From assembly GCA_028713975.1 (NCBI GenBank), contig JAQTNE010000012.1:16308-80307 (forward strand): a stretch of 64,000 nt of DNA, read 5' to 3'. The position numbers and the translations under genes are program-made. The stretch is from Sulfuricella sp. GTDB taxonomy: Bacteria; Pseudomonadota; Gammaproteobacteria; Burkholderiales; Sulfuricellaceae. Position 1 is the stretch's first letter; the number at the start of each line of letters is the position of its first letter. The notes beneath the pieces were generated by a model, which was given only the letters and a program-made list of their open reading frames with translations, was not told where the DNA came from and did no database searches. Positions 56,096 to 64,000 of this stretch are shown piece after piece.

Positions 56096-56222
56096 ATTAT
56101 TACGACGATTAACCGCCGATGAACACCGATTAACGCAGATAAAACAGATTATTATTGAGTTGCTGCAATTCAGCCACCTCTTCAAAAATCGGCGTTTATC
56201 TGCGTCAATCGGCGGTTAGCTA
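56096..56222. repeat. Intergenic inverted repeat between ihfB and lapA
   Basis: TTAACCGCCGAT...AACGCAGATAAA and TTTATCTGCGTCAATCGGCG face each other over an AT-rich loop. It belongs to the same family style as the element after rpoS (about 19905-19925, CAACCGCAGATAGACGCAGA). Confidence 0.65.
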
Positions 56223-56247
56223 TTTTTTTTAGCTTATAAAACAAGAA

Positions 56248-56282
56248 AAAAGGCGGCATGATCTTTCGATTATGCCGCCGTG
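56248..56282 (-). terminator. Terminator after ihfB
   Basis: On the minus strand GGCGGCATAATC-GAAA-GATCATGCCGCC (GAAA loop) is followed by TTTTTTCTTG. It lies about 35 nt after the ihfB stop. Confidence 0.88.
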
Positions 56283-56315
56283 TCTTCCGGTTAGTCAGTA
56301 ACCCAACTTGCCCGA

Positions 56316-56597
56316 TTAGCTGGCGTCAACACGCTCACGCAATTCCTTGCCGGCCTTGAAGTGTGGCACGTACTTTTCCGGTACGTTCACCTTGCCGCCG
56401 GTTTTCGGATTGCGCCCGACCCGGGGTGGCCGGTAGTTAAGGCTGAAACTGCCGAAACCGCGAATCTCGATCCTCTCGCCCTGGGACAGGCTTGCTCCCA
56501 TTGCATCGAGGATCGTCTTCACTGCCAGTTCCGCATCCTTGGTGACCAGCTGCGAGTAACGCATCGCCAGCCGGGATATGAGCTCCGATTTTGTCAT
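56316..56597 (-). CDS. ihfB: Integration host factor beta subunit
   Basis: 93 aa from [20 protein letters not shown]. It has the DNA-arm sequence [20 protein letters not shown] with the intercalating Pro. It forms IHF with IhfA (window start). It follows rpsA as in most proteobacteria and ends with a strong terminator. Confidence 0.97.
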   Translation of the reverse strand: MTKSELISRLAMRYSQLVTKDAELAVKTILDAMGASLSQGERIEIRGFGSFSLNYRPPRVGRNPKTGGKVNVPEKYVPHFKAGKELRERVDAS

Positions 56598-56622
56598 TGG
56601 CGAACCTTCCGAAGGTTGATTG

Positions 56623-58350
56623 TTATTGGCCGGTTTGCTTCGTGTCCATCTTGGCCTTCAACAACGCTCCAAGGTTGGTAGTTCCACTGGAAGCCGCGGC
56701 ATCGCTGGATGACGCCATCTTCTGCATCACATCGGCCTCATCCGCCATATCCTTGGCCTTGATGGACAGATTGATGTTGCGGTTCTTGCGATCGATATTG
56801 ATGATCTTGGCTTCGATTTCGTCGCCTTCCTTGAGATGGGTGCGAATGTCTTCGACACGGTCGCGCGACACTTCGGAAGCACGCAGGTAGCCTTCCACCT
56901 CGCCGTCGAGCGTGATGACCGCTCCCTTGGCGTCAGCGGATTTGACGATACCCTTGACGATGCTGTTCTTGTCGTTGACAGAAACGTAGTTGTTGAACGG
57001 GTCGCCTTCCATCTGCTTGATGCCCAGGGAGATGCGCTCACGCTCGGCGTCGATCGCCAGCACCATCGCCTCGACCTCATCGCCCTTCTTGTAATTGCGC
57101 ACCGCCTCTTCGCCCGGCATGTTCCAGGACAGATCGGACAGATGAACCAGACCGTCGATGCCGCCAGGCAGACCGATGAATACGCCGAAGTCGGTGATGG
57201 ACTTGATCTGGCCGGAAACCTTGTCGCCCTTCTTGTGGGTGACGGCAAAGTCGTCCCATGGGTTGGATTTGCACTGCTTCATGCCGAGGGAGATGCGGCG
57301 GCGCTCTTCGTCGATTTCCAGAATCATGACTTCGACTTCGTCGCCAAGCTGCACCACTTTGCCCGGATGAACGTTCTTGTTGGTCCAGTCCATTTCGGAA
57401 ACGTGAACCAGGCCTTCGATGCCCTGCTCGATCTCGACGAACGCACCGTAGTCGGTCAGGTTGGTGACCTTGCCGAATAAACGGGTGCTCTGTGGATAGC
57501 GGCGCGACAGGTTGACCCAAGGATCGTCGCCCAGTTGCTTGACGCCCAGGGAAACGCGGTTCTTCTCCTGATCGAACTTGAGCACCACGGCTTCGACTTC
57601 GTCGCCCACAGCCAGCACCTCGGAAGGATGCTTGACGCGACGCCATGCCAGGTCGGTGATGTGCAGCAGGCCATCGACGCCGCCCAGATCGACAAAAGCG
57701 CCGTAGTCGGTAATATTCTTGACGATACCCTTGACGACCATGCCTTCTTTCAGCGTGCCCAGCAAGCTCTGGCGATCGGCGCCCAGGCTCTGCTCCAGCA
57801 CGGCCTTGCGCGAAACGACAACGTTGTTGCGCTTGCGATCCAGCTTGATAACCTTGAACTCCATTTCCTTGTTTTCGTAAGGTGTGGTGTCCTTAACCGG
57901 ACGCACATCCACCAACGAACCCGGCAGGAAGGCGCGAATACCATTGACCATCACGGTCAAGCCGCCCTTGACCTTGCCATTGACCATACCGCTAACCAGC
58001 GTGCCCTGCTCCATGGCCGTTTCCAGATCCTGCCAGGCGGCGACGCGCTTGGCTTTTTCGCGCGACAGCTTGGTCGAACCATAGCCGTCTTCCAGCATTT
58101 CGATCGCAACCTTGACGAAATCGCCCGGTTTGACCTCAATTTCACCCTTGTCATTTTTGAATTCGTTGGCATCGATGACGCTTTCGGACTTGAGTCCGGC
58201 GTTGACCACCACGCTGTCGTTATCGACACGCACGACTTCGGCGGTAATCACCTCGCCAGCGCGCATTTCCTGGTGTGACAAGCTCTCGGCAAACAGAGCG
58301 GCAAAACTTTCGGAGGATTCTGAAACAGGGGAAGAGGAAGCAGTAGTCAT
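56623..58350 (-). CDS. rpsA: 30S ribosomal protein S1
   Basis: 575 aa, six S1 (OB) domains in series, for example [20 protein letters not shown] and the near-repeats [19 protein letters not shown] and [21 protein letters not shown]1 binds mRNA upstream of the start and unfolds it on the 30S subunit. The N-terminus ([20 protein letters not shown]) has the expected ribosome-binding segment. An intrinsic terminator lies only 15-39 nt upstream of the ATG, so expression must involve read-through or antitermination. Confidence 0.97.
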   Translation of the reverse strand: MTTASSSPVSESSESFAALFAESLSHQEMRAGEVITAEVVRVDNDSVVVNAGLKSESVIDANEFKNDKGEIEVKPGDFVKVAIEMLEDGYGSTKLSREKAKRVAAWQDLETAMEQGTLVSGMVNGKVKGGLTVMVNGIRAFLPGSLVDVRPVKDTTPYENKEMEFKVIKLDRKRNNVVVSRKAVLEQSLGADRQSLLGTLKEGMVVKGIVKNITDYGAFVDLGGVDGLLHITDLAWRRVKHPSEVLAVGDEVEAVVLKFDQEKNRVSLGVKQLGDDPWVNLSRRYPQSTRLFGKVTNLTDYGAFVEIEQGIEGLVHVSEMDWTNKNVHPGKVVQLGDEVEVMILEIDEERRRISLGMKQCKSNPWDDFAVTHKKGDKVSGQIKSITDFGVFIGLPGGIDGLVHLSDLSWNMPGEEAVRNYKKGDEVEAMVLAIDAERERISLGIKQMEGDPFNNYVSVNDKNSIVKGIVKSADAKGAVITLDGEVEGYLRASEVSRDRVEDIRTHLKEGDEIEAKIINIDRKNRNINLSIKAKDMADEADVMQKMASSSDAAASSGTTNLGALLKAKMDTKQTGQ

Positions 58351-58364
58351 TGTTTAAAAACCTG

Positions 58365-58389
58365 AAAAAAAGCCCGTCAATCAACGGGG
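58365..58389 (-). terminator. Terminator-like hairpin in the rpsA leader
   Basis: Minus strand ACCCCGT-TGATTG-ACGGGCT followed by TTTTTTT, ending 15 nt before the rpsA ATG. It could terminate cmk transcripts or attenuate rpsA; no promoter fits between it and the gene. Confidence 0.75.
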
Positions 58390-58488
58390 TTAGTTAACAC
58401 CCGCCAGAAGTTTCTAACAGTTCGGGGAAACATGCCGCAAGGCACAAGAAATGTTTCGACCAATAAAACCGTTTGGAGCTTGAGGCGC

Positions 58489-59160
58489 CTATCGGACACA
58501 AACCTGCCTGAATCGGGCCAGAACCTCGTCCACCGCTTCGACGATGGTCATGGAACTGGTATCCAGCAGACTGGCATCCGCACACATTTGCAACGGGGCT
58601 ACGCTACGTGCGCTATCGCGCTCATCGCGTTGCCTTATATCATGCAAAATCTGTTCAATATTAGCACGCATTCCTTTTTCCATCAACTGTTTATACCGGC
58701 GTTCCGCGCGCACTTCGGCGCTGGCGGTCAGAAATATCTTGAGCGCCGCATCGGGGAACACCACCGAGCCCATATCGCGTCCGTCCGCGACCAGACCCGG
58801 CGCCTTGCGGAAGGCGCGCTGCAAGTCGAGCAACGCAGCCCGCACCGCCGGATAGGCCGCGACGCGGGAAGCCCCGTTGCCGCATTCCTCGGTACGGATC
58901 GCATCGTCCACCGATTCGCCGTCCAGCCAGATGAACCCCTGCTCGAAGCGGATATCCATCCCGCTCGCCAGCTTCGCTAGACCGGCCTCGTCGTCCAGCG
59001 ACACCTGCTGGCGCATGGCCGCCAGCGCCAGCAAGCGGTACAGCGCGCCGCTGTCGAGATAGTGGAAACCGAGTTTTTCGGCGACCCGCTGGGTCACCGT
59101 GCCCTTGCCCGAAGCCGACGGGCCGTCGATGGCAATTACGGAAATACCTTTGAAAGTCAA
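58489..59160 (-). CDS. cmk: Cytidylate kinase (TTG start)
   Basis: 223 aa. The P-loop is IDGPSASGKGTVTQRVAEKL, then DSGALYRLLALAAM and VADGRDMGSVVFPDAALKIF. It phosphorylates CMP and dCMP. The start is TTG at 59160 because GGAGG lies 5 nt before it; the frame extends one more TTG upstream but with no ribosome-binding site. It heads cmk-rpsA-ihfB, just downstream of the tracrRNA terminator. Confidence 0.93.
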   Translation of the reverse strand: MTFKGISVIAIDGPSASGKGTVTQRVAEKLGFHYLDSGALYRLLALAAMRQQVSLDDEAGLAKLASGMDIRFEQGFIWLDGESVDDAIRTEECGNGASRVAAYPAVRAALLDLQRAFRKAPGLVADGRDMGSVVFPDAALKIFLTASAEVRAERRYKQLMEKGMRANIEQILHDIRQRDERDSARSVAPLQMCADASLLDTSSMTIVEAVDEVLARFRQVCVR

Positions 59161-59180
59161 ATTCGCCTCCGGCAAGAATT

Positions 59181-59207
59181 AAAAAGCCCCTCGCTTGCGC
59201 GAGAGGC
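59181..59207 (-). terminator. Terminator hairpin of tracrRNA, just before the cmk RBS
   Basis: 9-bp stem GCCUCUCGC / GCGAGGGGC capped by a GCAA tetraloop, then TTTTT (59181-59185). Only about 10 nt separate it from the cmk Shine-Dalgarno site. Confidence 0.88.
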
Positions 59208-59292
59208 TCAGTGGTTTACCCCGTGGGGCTATCCTGCGAAGCTTTCACTTCTTATTATGAAAAGCAAGGCGGGCATCGGTCAGTTACAATAC
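59181..59292 (-). ncRNA. Type II-C tracrRNA
   Basis: About 110 nt on the minus strand. Its 5' part (59268-59290) is a 23-nt perfect complement of the 3' part of the crRNA repeat; then a 2-nt bulge and GCUUUUCAUAAU (59254-59265), which pairs with the crRNA 5' end GUUGUGAAUUGC with two G-U pairs and two mismatches. Downstream hairpins: GAAGU-GAAA-GCUUC (59238-59251), CCCC/GGGG (59219-59228) and the terminator GCCUCUCGC-GCAA-GCGAGGGGC (59186-59207) with U5. It guides crRNA maturation and loads Cas9. Start point predicted from the -10 box. Confidence 0.88.
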
Positions 59293-59298
59293 GTCTAA

Positions 59299-59326
59299 AG
59301 TATAACCGTACAATGTATTTTTACAA
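59299..59326 (-). promoter_or_regulatory. Promoter of tracrRNA
   Basis: Minus strand: -35 TTGTAA (59321-59326), spacer 16 bp, -10 TATACT (59299-59304). Predicted start near 59292, i.e. at the anti-repeat. It overlaps the cas9 leader, so the two divergent transcripts share about 40 bp. Confidence 0.75.
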
Positions 59327-59338
59327 AGGGAAAAATTC

Positions 59339-62317
59339 ATGGGCGGCACGACACTCGGACTGGACTTGGGCACCAATTCAATTGGCTGGGCGTTGATCGA
59401 ATATGACGACAACCAGCAACCGAAAAAGCTGATCGCCTGCGGATCTCGGATTTTCCAGGAAGCCGTTGAAGCCAAAACAGGCACGCCCAAGAATCACGCA
59501 CGGCGGTCTGCCCGTGCCGCACGCAAGCTGGTGGCAAGACGCAAACGACGGCGCGACAAGCTGCTCAACCTGCTGCTACGCAACAACCTTTTGCCAAAAG
59601 ACGCTGCGGAACGCAACGCCCTCTTACTCGACAATCAAGGCAACAATCCTTACCAACTACGCAAGCGCGGGCTAGACGAGAAGCTAGACCCTTATCAATT
59701 CGGGCGTGCGCTTTATCACTTGGCACAACGGCGTGGTTTTCAAAGCAACCGCAAAGCGGCATCCGAGGAGGATGGCAAAGTAAAAAGCGCGATTAGCTCC
59801 TTGCGTACCGCCATACGGAGTGCCGATTGCCGCACACTCGGTGAATATCTCGCCAGCCAGGATACCCAGCGTTGCCGCTACACTGACCGCGCCATGTATG
59901 CGGAAGAGTTTGAGGCGTTGTGGCAGGCTCAACAAGCGCATTACCCGAATACCCTGCATCCCGCACTGAAGGTGGCGATACACAACACCATCTTTTTCCA
60001 GCGCCCGCTGAAATCGCAAAAGCACCTGGTTGGCAAATGTACCTTTGAACCCACACGCAAGCGCGGCGCCAAAGCCACCTTGCTGGCACAGCGCGTGCGT
60101 ATCTTGCAGGACATCAACCACCTCACAGTTAAGAATCCAGAAACGCGTGAATATCGACCACTCAATCAAAATGAACGGGAAAAACTGGGCGCTTTATTGG
60201 AAAAGCAAAAAACCTTGAGTTGGGGCAAGGCGCGCAGTACGCTTGGTTTGCACGAGGGCGAATTGTTTAATCTGGAGGAGGGAAAGAAAAAAGGGCTGCT
60301 GGGCAACAGCACGGCTTATGCTCTGCGCGATGCCCTCGGCAACAAATGGGATGCGCTTCCTCTTCAACTATGCGACGATCTCATCATCGACCTGCTCACC
60401 ATAGACAACGAGCAAGGCTTCCTCAACCGGATGCAAACGCATTGGGGCTTCGATGCCGCAACCGCCGAAACGCTTGCCAAGATCGAGTTAGAGCCTGGAT
60501 ACGCGCGCCTCTCACAGAAGGCCATGAGAAATATCCTGCCACATTTGGAACAAGGCATGATTTACAGCGATGCCTGTAATGTGGCAGGTTATGACCACAG
60601 CAACCCGAACCCTCAAACCGTTACAGACAAACTCGGCTTGCCGCCCAATGTGCGCAATCCAGTAGTGCAAAAGGCACTCTACGAAACGCGCAAAGTAGTG
60701 AACGCCATCCTCCGGCAATATGGCAAACCGAGCATCACCCGCGTGGAAATGGCGCGCGACATGAAGCTGTCCAAGCGCCAGAAACAAGAAGTGCAGAAGG
60801 AACAAAACACCCGCGAAAAAGCGAATGACCTTGCCGCCAAAATCCTGCGCGAAGAGTTCGGCATTCAGCACCCCACTCGCGCCGACATCCAGAAATATCA
60901 GATGTGGAGAGAGTGCGAAATGATCTGCCCCTATACCGGCACGGTCATCTCGCGTGAAATGCTGTTCTCACCGGAAGTGGATGTCGAACACATCCTGCCT
61001 TACAGCCGTTCGCTCGATGACTCCTATATGAACAAGACGCTGTGCATGGCAGCTTTCAATCGCCAAGTGAAACTCAATAACACGCCGTTTGAAATCGGCA
61101 AAGGCGATCCGCTGGATTATGCACAGATGCTGCAACGCATCAAGCCACTGCCCTTCCCCAAGCGTCGCCGCTTCGAGCAAAAGGAAATCAACGTGGACGA
61201 GTTTGTCTCTCGCCAGTTAAATGACACGCGCTACATTTGCGTGGAAGTCAGGAGCTATCTGCAACAATTAGGGATGCCTGTCGAAATCAGTAAGGGTGAG
61301 GCCACAGCCGCACTGCGCCACCGCTGGCGGCTCAGCACCCTGCTCTCGGCTGATGGCGGCAATGAGAAAAACCGTGCCGATCATCGCCACCACGCGATTG
61401 ATGCGATTGTGATTGCGCTGACCAACCGCAGCCTGTTCCATAAACTCTCGCGCCTTTCCGCGCAGGGAGGCGGCAGCCTTTCGACACGCGGCTTTGCGCT
61501 GGATGCGCCGTGGGAAGGGTTCTACGACGACATCTACGAAAAGATAGACAAGGTGATTGTCTCCCACGCGCCTGCGCGCAAGATCAGTGGGGCGTTGCAT
61601 GAGGACACTGCATATGGACATTTCAAAGAAGAGGTCGCCGACGCCAAAACAGGAAAGATCAGCGTCGAGGATCGCTTTGTCTATCGCAAGCCACTGGCAA
61701 CGCTCACCGCCAATGAGGTCAGCAAAATCCGCGACGGCAAAGTGCGGGAACTGGTTGAAGCGAGGCTTGCGGCTTATCAGGGTAACGCCAAGCAGGCGTT
61801 TGGCGAAAGCAACCCGCTCTATCATCTGGATGGCGAAACACCCATCAAAACGGTTCGGCTGGTGACCAACTTCAACAAGGCCACCACCCATGCGATTCGC
61901 AAAGGGCAAGACCGCGACTATAAGTTTTTCAAGTACGGCAACAACCATCACGTCGAAATTATCGAGCATATCGAGACTAAAAAACGCAAAGGTATCTTTG
62001 TCACCGCGATGGAAGCGGCACGGCGGGCGCGTGGCGCAAGCAATACCGAAATAACCGACATCGTGCAACGCGAGCATGGCAAGGAATGGAGATTTGTTAT
62101 GTCGCTGGCAGTCAATGACATGGTGCAAACAGATGACACACAAACAATCTATCGAGTACAAAAGCTAGATGGTTCAAATAACCGCTTCACCTTGCGATTA
62201 CATAGCGCCGCAACTTTGGATGACAAACGAACTGGGTTTGATAAAACTCCCAATCTGTTCGAGGGAAAGAAAATTCTCATTGACCCTTTAGGCAACCTCA
62301 CCTCATGCAATGATTAA
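59339..62317 (+). CDS. cas9: CRISPR-associated endonuclease Cas9, type II-C
   Basis: 992 aa, compact II-C size. AAAGGG 8 nt before the ATG. RuvC-I is TLGLDLGTNSIGWAL (Asp9), the Arg-rich bridge helix follows (HARRSARAARKLVARRKRRR, about 55-75), a REC lobe (about 80-460), RuvC-II is ITRVEMARDMK (Glu470), HNH is VDVEHILPYSRSLDDSYMNK (His551), and RuvC-III is DHRHHAIDAIVIAL (Asp688); the rest is the PAM-interacting C-terminus. All nuclease residues are intact, so it should cut both strands guided by crRNA:tracrRNA. No cas4 or csn2 accompanies it, supporting II-C. cas1 overlaps its end by 8 bp. Confidence 0.97.
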   Translation: MGGTTLGLDLGTNSIGWALIEYDDNQQPKKLIACGSRIFQEAVEAKTGTPKNHARRSARAARKLVARRKRRRDKLLNLLLRNNLLPKDAAERNALLLDNQGNNPYQLRKRGLDEKLDPYQFGRALYHLAQRRGFQSNRKAASEEDGKVKSAISSLRTAIRSADCRTLGEYLASQDTQRCRYTDRAMYAEEFEALWQAQQAHYPNTLHPALKVAIHNTIFFQRPLKSQKHLVGKCTFEPTRKRGAKATLLAQRVRILQDINHLTVKNPETREYRPLNQNEREKLGALLEKQKTLSWGKARSTLGLHEGELFNLEEGKKKGLLGNSTAYALRDALGNKWDALPLQLCDDLIIDLLTIDNEQGFLNRMQTHWGFDAATAETLAKIELEPGYARLSQKAMRNILPHLEQGMIYSDACNVAGYDHSNPNPQTVTDKLGLPPNVRNPVVQKALYETRKVVNAILRQYGKPSITRVEMARDMKLSKRQKQEVQKEQNTREKANDLAAKILREEFGIQHPTRADIQKYQMWRECEMICPYTGTVISREMLFSPEVDVEHILPYSRSLDDSYMNKTLCMAAFNRQVKLNNTPFEIGKGDPLDYAQMLQRIKPLPFPKRRRFEQKEINVDEFVSRQLNDTRYICVEVRSYLQQLGMPVEISKGEATAALRHRWRLSTLLSADGGNEKNRADHRHHAIDAIVIALTNRSLFHKLSRLSAQGGGSLSTRGFALDAPWEGFYDDIYEKIDKVIVSHAPARKISGALHEDTAYGHFKEEVADAKTGKISVEDRFVYRKPLATLTANEVSKIRDGKVRELVEARLAAYQGNAKQAFGESNPLYHLDGETPIKTVRLVTNFNKATTHAIRKGQDRDYKFFKYGNNHHVEIIEHIETKKRKGIFVTAMEAARRARGASNTEITDIVQREHGKEWRFVMSLAVNDMVQTDDTQTIYRVQKLDGSNNRFTLRLHSAATLDDKRTGFDKTPNLFEGKKILIDPLGNLTSCND

Positions 62318-63194
62318 GCGCATCGTCGAAATCAGCAACCCATCCTATCTTCATCTGCGCAACCGGCAGATGGTGATTGAGCGCGAGGGAGCTGAACTCG
62401 GCAGTGTGCCGGTGGAAGATTTGGGGGTACTAATTCTCGACCATCCAGCCATCAGCCACACGCAAGGCTTGCTTACCGCCTGCTTTGAAAATAATGTCGT
62501 GGTACTGATATGCGACAGCAAACATTTGCCTAGCGCCATCCTGCTGCCGCTGGATGGTCATACGCTGCACAGCAAAACCCTAGGACAACAGGTTGCGGCC
62601 ACAGAACCCGCCTGCAAGAGAGCATGGCAACGCATCGTGCAAGCCAAGATACGCGAACAAGCCAAGGTACTGCATTCCGCCACGGGGGATGACAAGCCGC
62701 TGCACGCTTACGCCGCCAAGGTAAAAAGCGGCGATCCGGAAAATATCGAGGCGCAGGCCGCGCGTATATATTGGCAGCGCCTTTTCGGCCCGGAGTTCCG
62801 TCGCAATCCTGACATACCCGGCATCAACGCCATGCTCAACTATGGCTATGCTGTAATGCGCGGCGCGGTGGCGCGCGCAGTGGTGGGTGCTGGACTGCAT
62901 CCGGCGCTGGGCGTGCATCACCGCAATCAGTACAACAGCTTCGCTCTGGCGGATGATTTGATGGAGCCGCTACGCCCGCTGGTGGACATCAAGGTTTATG
63001 AAGTGTGCGAGTTGCTGCCGGATACGCCCGAACTCACGCCGCAGAACAAACGCGCATTATTGGAAATTCTCGATTGGAGTTGCACCATCGGCGAACGCAA
63101 ATTCCCCTTGATGGTAGCACTGCATCACTATGCTGCCAGCGTGCGCAAGGTGCTGGCGGGTGAAGAAAAGGATGTGGAGATTCCCGTGTTATGA
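62310..63194 (+). CDS. cas1: CRISPR-associated endonuclease Cas1
   Basis: 294 aa, starting MIKRIVEISNPSYLHLRNRQ. The type II Cas1 landmarks are present: VVLICDSKHLPSAILLPLDG, the metal-site region around INAMLNYGYAVMRGAVARAV, and LGVHHRNQYNSFALADDLME (metal-binding His and acidic residues). It forms the spacer integrase with Cas2. Overlaps cas9 by 8 bp and cas2 by 4 bp if the earlier cas2 start is used. Confidence 0.96.
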   Translation: MIKRIVEISNPSYLHLRNRQMVIEREGAELGSVPVEDLGVLILDHPAISHTQGLLTACFENNVVVLICDSKHLPSAILLPLDGHTLHSKTLGQQVAATEPACKRAWQRIVQAKIREQAKVLHSATGDDKPLHAYAAKVKSGDPENIEAQAARIYWQRLFGPEFRRNPDIPGINAMLNYGYAVMRGAVARAVVGAGLHPALGVHHRNQYNSFALADDLMEPLRPLVDIKVYEVCELLPDTPELTPQNKRALLEILDWSCTIGERKFPLMVALHHYAASVRKVLAGEEKDVEIPVL

Positions 63195-63520
63195 GCTTTG
63201 GAGGATTTCGCAGTATGTGGATTATTGCCATGTTCGACCTGCCCACGGATACCAAGGCGGCACGGCGCGCCTACCACGATTTCCGCAAAGCGCTATTGAA
63301 CGATGGCTTCACCATGATGCAGTTTTCCGTGTATGGGCGGCACTGCCCAAGCGAAGAAAACGCCGATGTGCATGAGAACCGCATCAAATCTTTTTTGCCG
63401 GGTGATGGAGAGGTGCGGCTGATTACGGTTACCGACAAACAATTCGAGCGCATGCGCGTTTTCTATGGCAAAGTACGCAAGGCCACCGAACAGGCTCCTG
63501 AACAAATCAGCTTCTTCTGA
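63191..63520 (+). CDS. cas2: CRISPR-associated protein Cas2
   Basis: 109 aa from an ATG overlapping the cas1 stop (ATGA). A second ATG at 63215, with GGAGG 10 nt before it, gives 101 aa and starts directly at MWIIAMFDLPTDTKAARRAY, the conserved first strand, so it may be the real start. The ferredoxin fold includes the conserved Asp of FDLPT. Structural partner of Cas1 in spacer integration. Confidence 0.95.
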   Translation: MSFGGFRSMWIIAMFDLPTDTKAARRAYHDFRKALLNDGFTMMQFSVYGRHCPSEENADVHENRIKSFLPGDGEVRLITVTDKQFERMRVFYGKVRKATEQAPEQISFF

Positions 63521-63547
63521 CCATGAAATTTGCGAAGATCATAAAAT

Positions 63548-63597
63548 TAAAGCACAAAAATCCAGCGAAAAAGCCCGCTGGATTTTTGTGCTTTTCT
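63548..63597. terminator. Long bidirectional terminator between cas2 and the array
   Basis: AAGCACAAAAATCCAGCG pairs with CGCTGGATTTTTGTGCTT around an 8-nt loop, with A-runs and T-runs on both sides. It can stop cas transcripts from one side and array transcripts from the other. Confidence 0.85.
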
Positions 63598-63626
63598 TTG
63601 CCCGCTCAACGTGTTGCGGCTGACGT

Positions 63627-64000
63627 ATTGTAACTGACCGATGCCCGCCCGCAATTCACAACTGGTGGGATGTGAATATCCCGGCGCCGGGATTGTAACT
63701 GACCGATGCCCGCCCGCAATTCACAACTCCACGGCCACGGGCGCCCAGGGCGCCAAGATTGTAACTGACCGATGCCCGCCCGCAATTCACAACAAGCAGC
63801 TTCCGGGGCATTCCAGTTCAGGATTGTAACTGACCGATGCCCGCCCGCAATTCACAACCGTACCGTCGGTGTCCTTAAACGCGCAGTATTGTAACTGACC
63901 GATGCCCGCCCGCAATTCACAACTGCCTGGTCGCTGAGTCCGTCAAGCTCGAGATTGTAACTGACCGATGCCCGCCCGCAATTCACAACAGAAATGATTT
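63627..64000 (-). CRISPR. Type II-C CRISPR array (six repeats seen, continues past the window)
   Basis: Six identical 36-bp repeats start at 63627, 63692, 63758, 63823, 63888 and 63954. On the + strand each begins ATTGTAACTGACCGATG and ends GCAATTCACAAC. The five complete spacers are 29, 30, 29, 29 and 30 bp, all different. The crRNA strand is minus: read so, repeats begin GTTGTGAATTGC and end TACAAT, the same layout as the Neisseria II-C repeat. The transcript therefore runs toward cas2 and meets the terminator at 63.55 kb. The far end and leader lie outside the window. Confidence 0.98.

Overview
The window looks like a chromosomal segment of a betaproteobacterium, probably Nitrosomonadales/Gallionellales-like. 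The lineage is inferred from gene order and protein character; no database was searched. Diagnostic blocks are tRNA-Val - thrS - infC - rpmI - rplT - pheS - pheT - ihfA, cmk - rpsA - ihfB - lapA - lapB - pyrF - ugd - hldA - hldD, a System I cytochrome c maturation operon, and RelA with a decayed hydrolase domain. Coding density is high, and most genes lie on the minus strand.

Layout: 1-6.8 kb is the translation operon (ihfA, pheT, pheS, rplT, rpmI, infC with an AUC start, thrS), led by tRNA-Val(GAC) and its promoter. 7-13 kb holds a small ORF, relA, a Phd/PIN-type toxin-antitoxin pair and comEC. 13-17.5 kb has lolD/lolC and a three-gene operon of poorly known proteins, the first carrying an in-frame palindromic repeat. 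17.5-20 kb has an AT-rich gap with DnaA-box-like sites and a LexA-like S24 repressor divergent from rpoS. 20-27 kb is ccmABCDEFGHI. 27-36 kb holds a YcgR-like PilZ protein, tRNA-Arg, tRNA-Ser, lysC, an XRE regulator, a radical SAM protein, queD, a large diguanylate cyclase, a second tRNA-Ser, a YccA-like membrane protein and an AhpD-like protein. 36-43.5 kb has rlmD, a two-gene ParA/AlbA_2-ATPase module and an exonuclease coupled to ydbH-ynbE-ydbL.

43.5-48 kb is an accessory island: an MqsA-type antitoxin beside a decapitated toxin remnant, a TumE/TumA-like pair, a GGDEF remnant, a methyltransferase, a 117-bp MITE-like element with perfect 23-bp terminal inverted repeats, and an unrecognised secreted-like protein whose 5' end the MITE appears to have removed. 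48-59 kb returns to core genes: cysM, a GGLEF protein, a ComEA-like protein, the heptose/UDP-glucuronate genes, pyrF, lapAB, ihfB, rpsA and cmk.

59.2-64 kb is a type II-C CRISPR-Cas locus: a tracrRNA readable on the minus strand between cmk and cas9, then cas9 (992 aa), cas1, cas2 and an array of 36-bp repeats that runs off the window. The tracrRNA has a recognisable promoter, an anti-repeat that pairs with the repeat, GNRA-capped hairpins and a terminator ending just before the cmk ribosome-binding site. Its first 28 bp are an exact inverted copy of the array's cas2-proximal end, including 5 bp outside the repeat, which suggests it arose from a copied terminal repeat. This locus and the ParA/AlbA_2 pair are the most interesting parts of the window.
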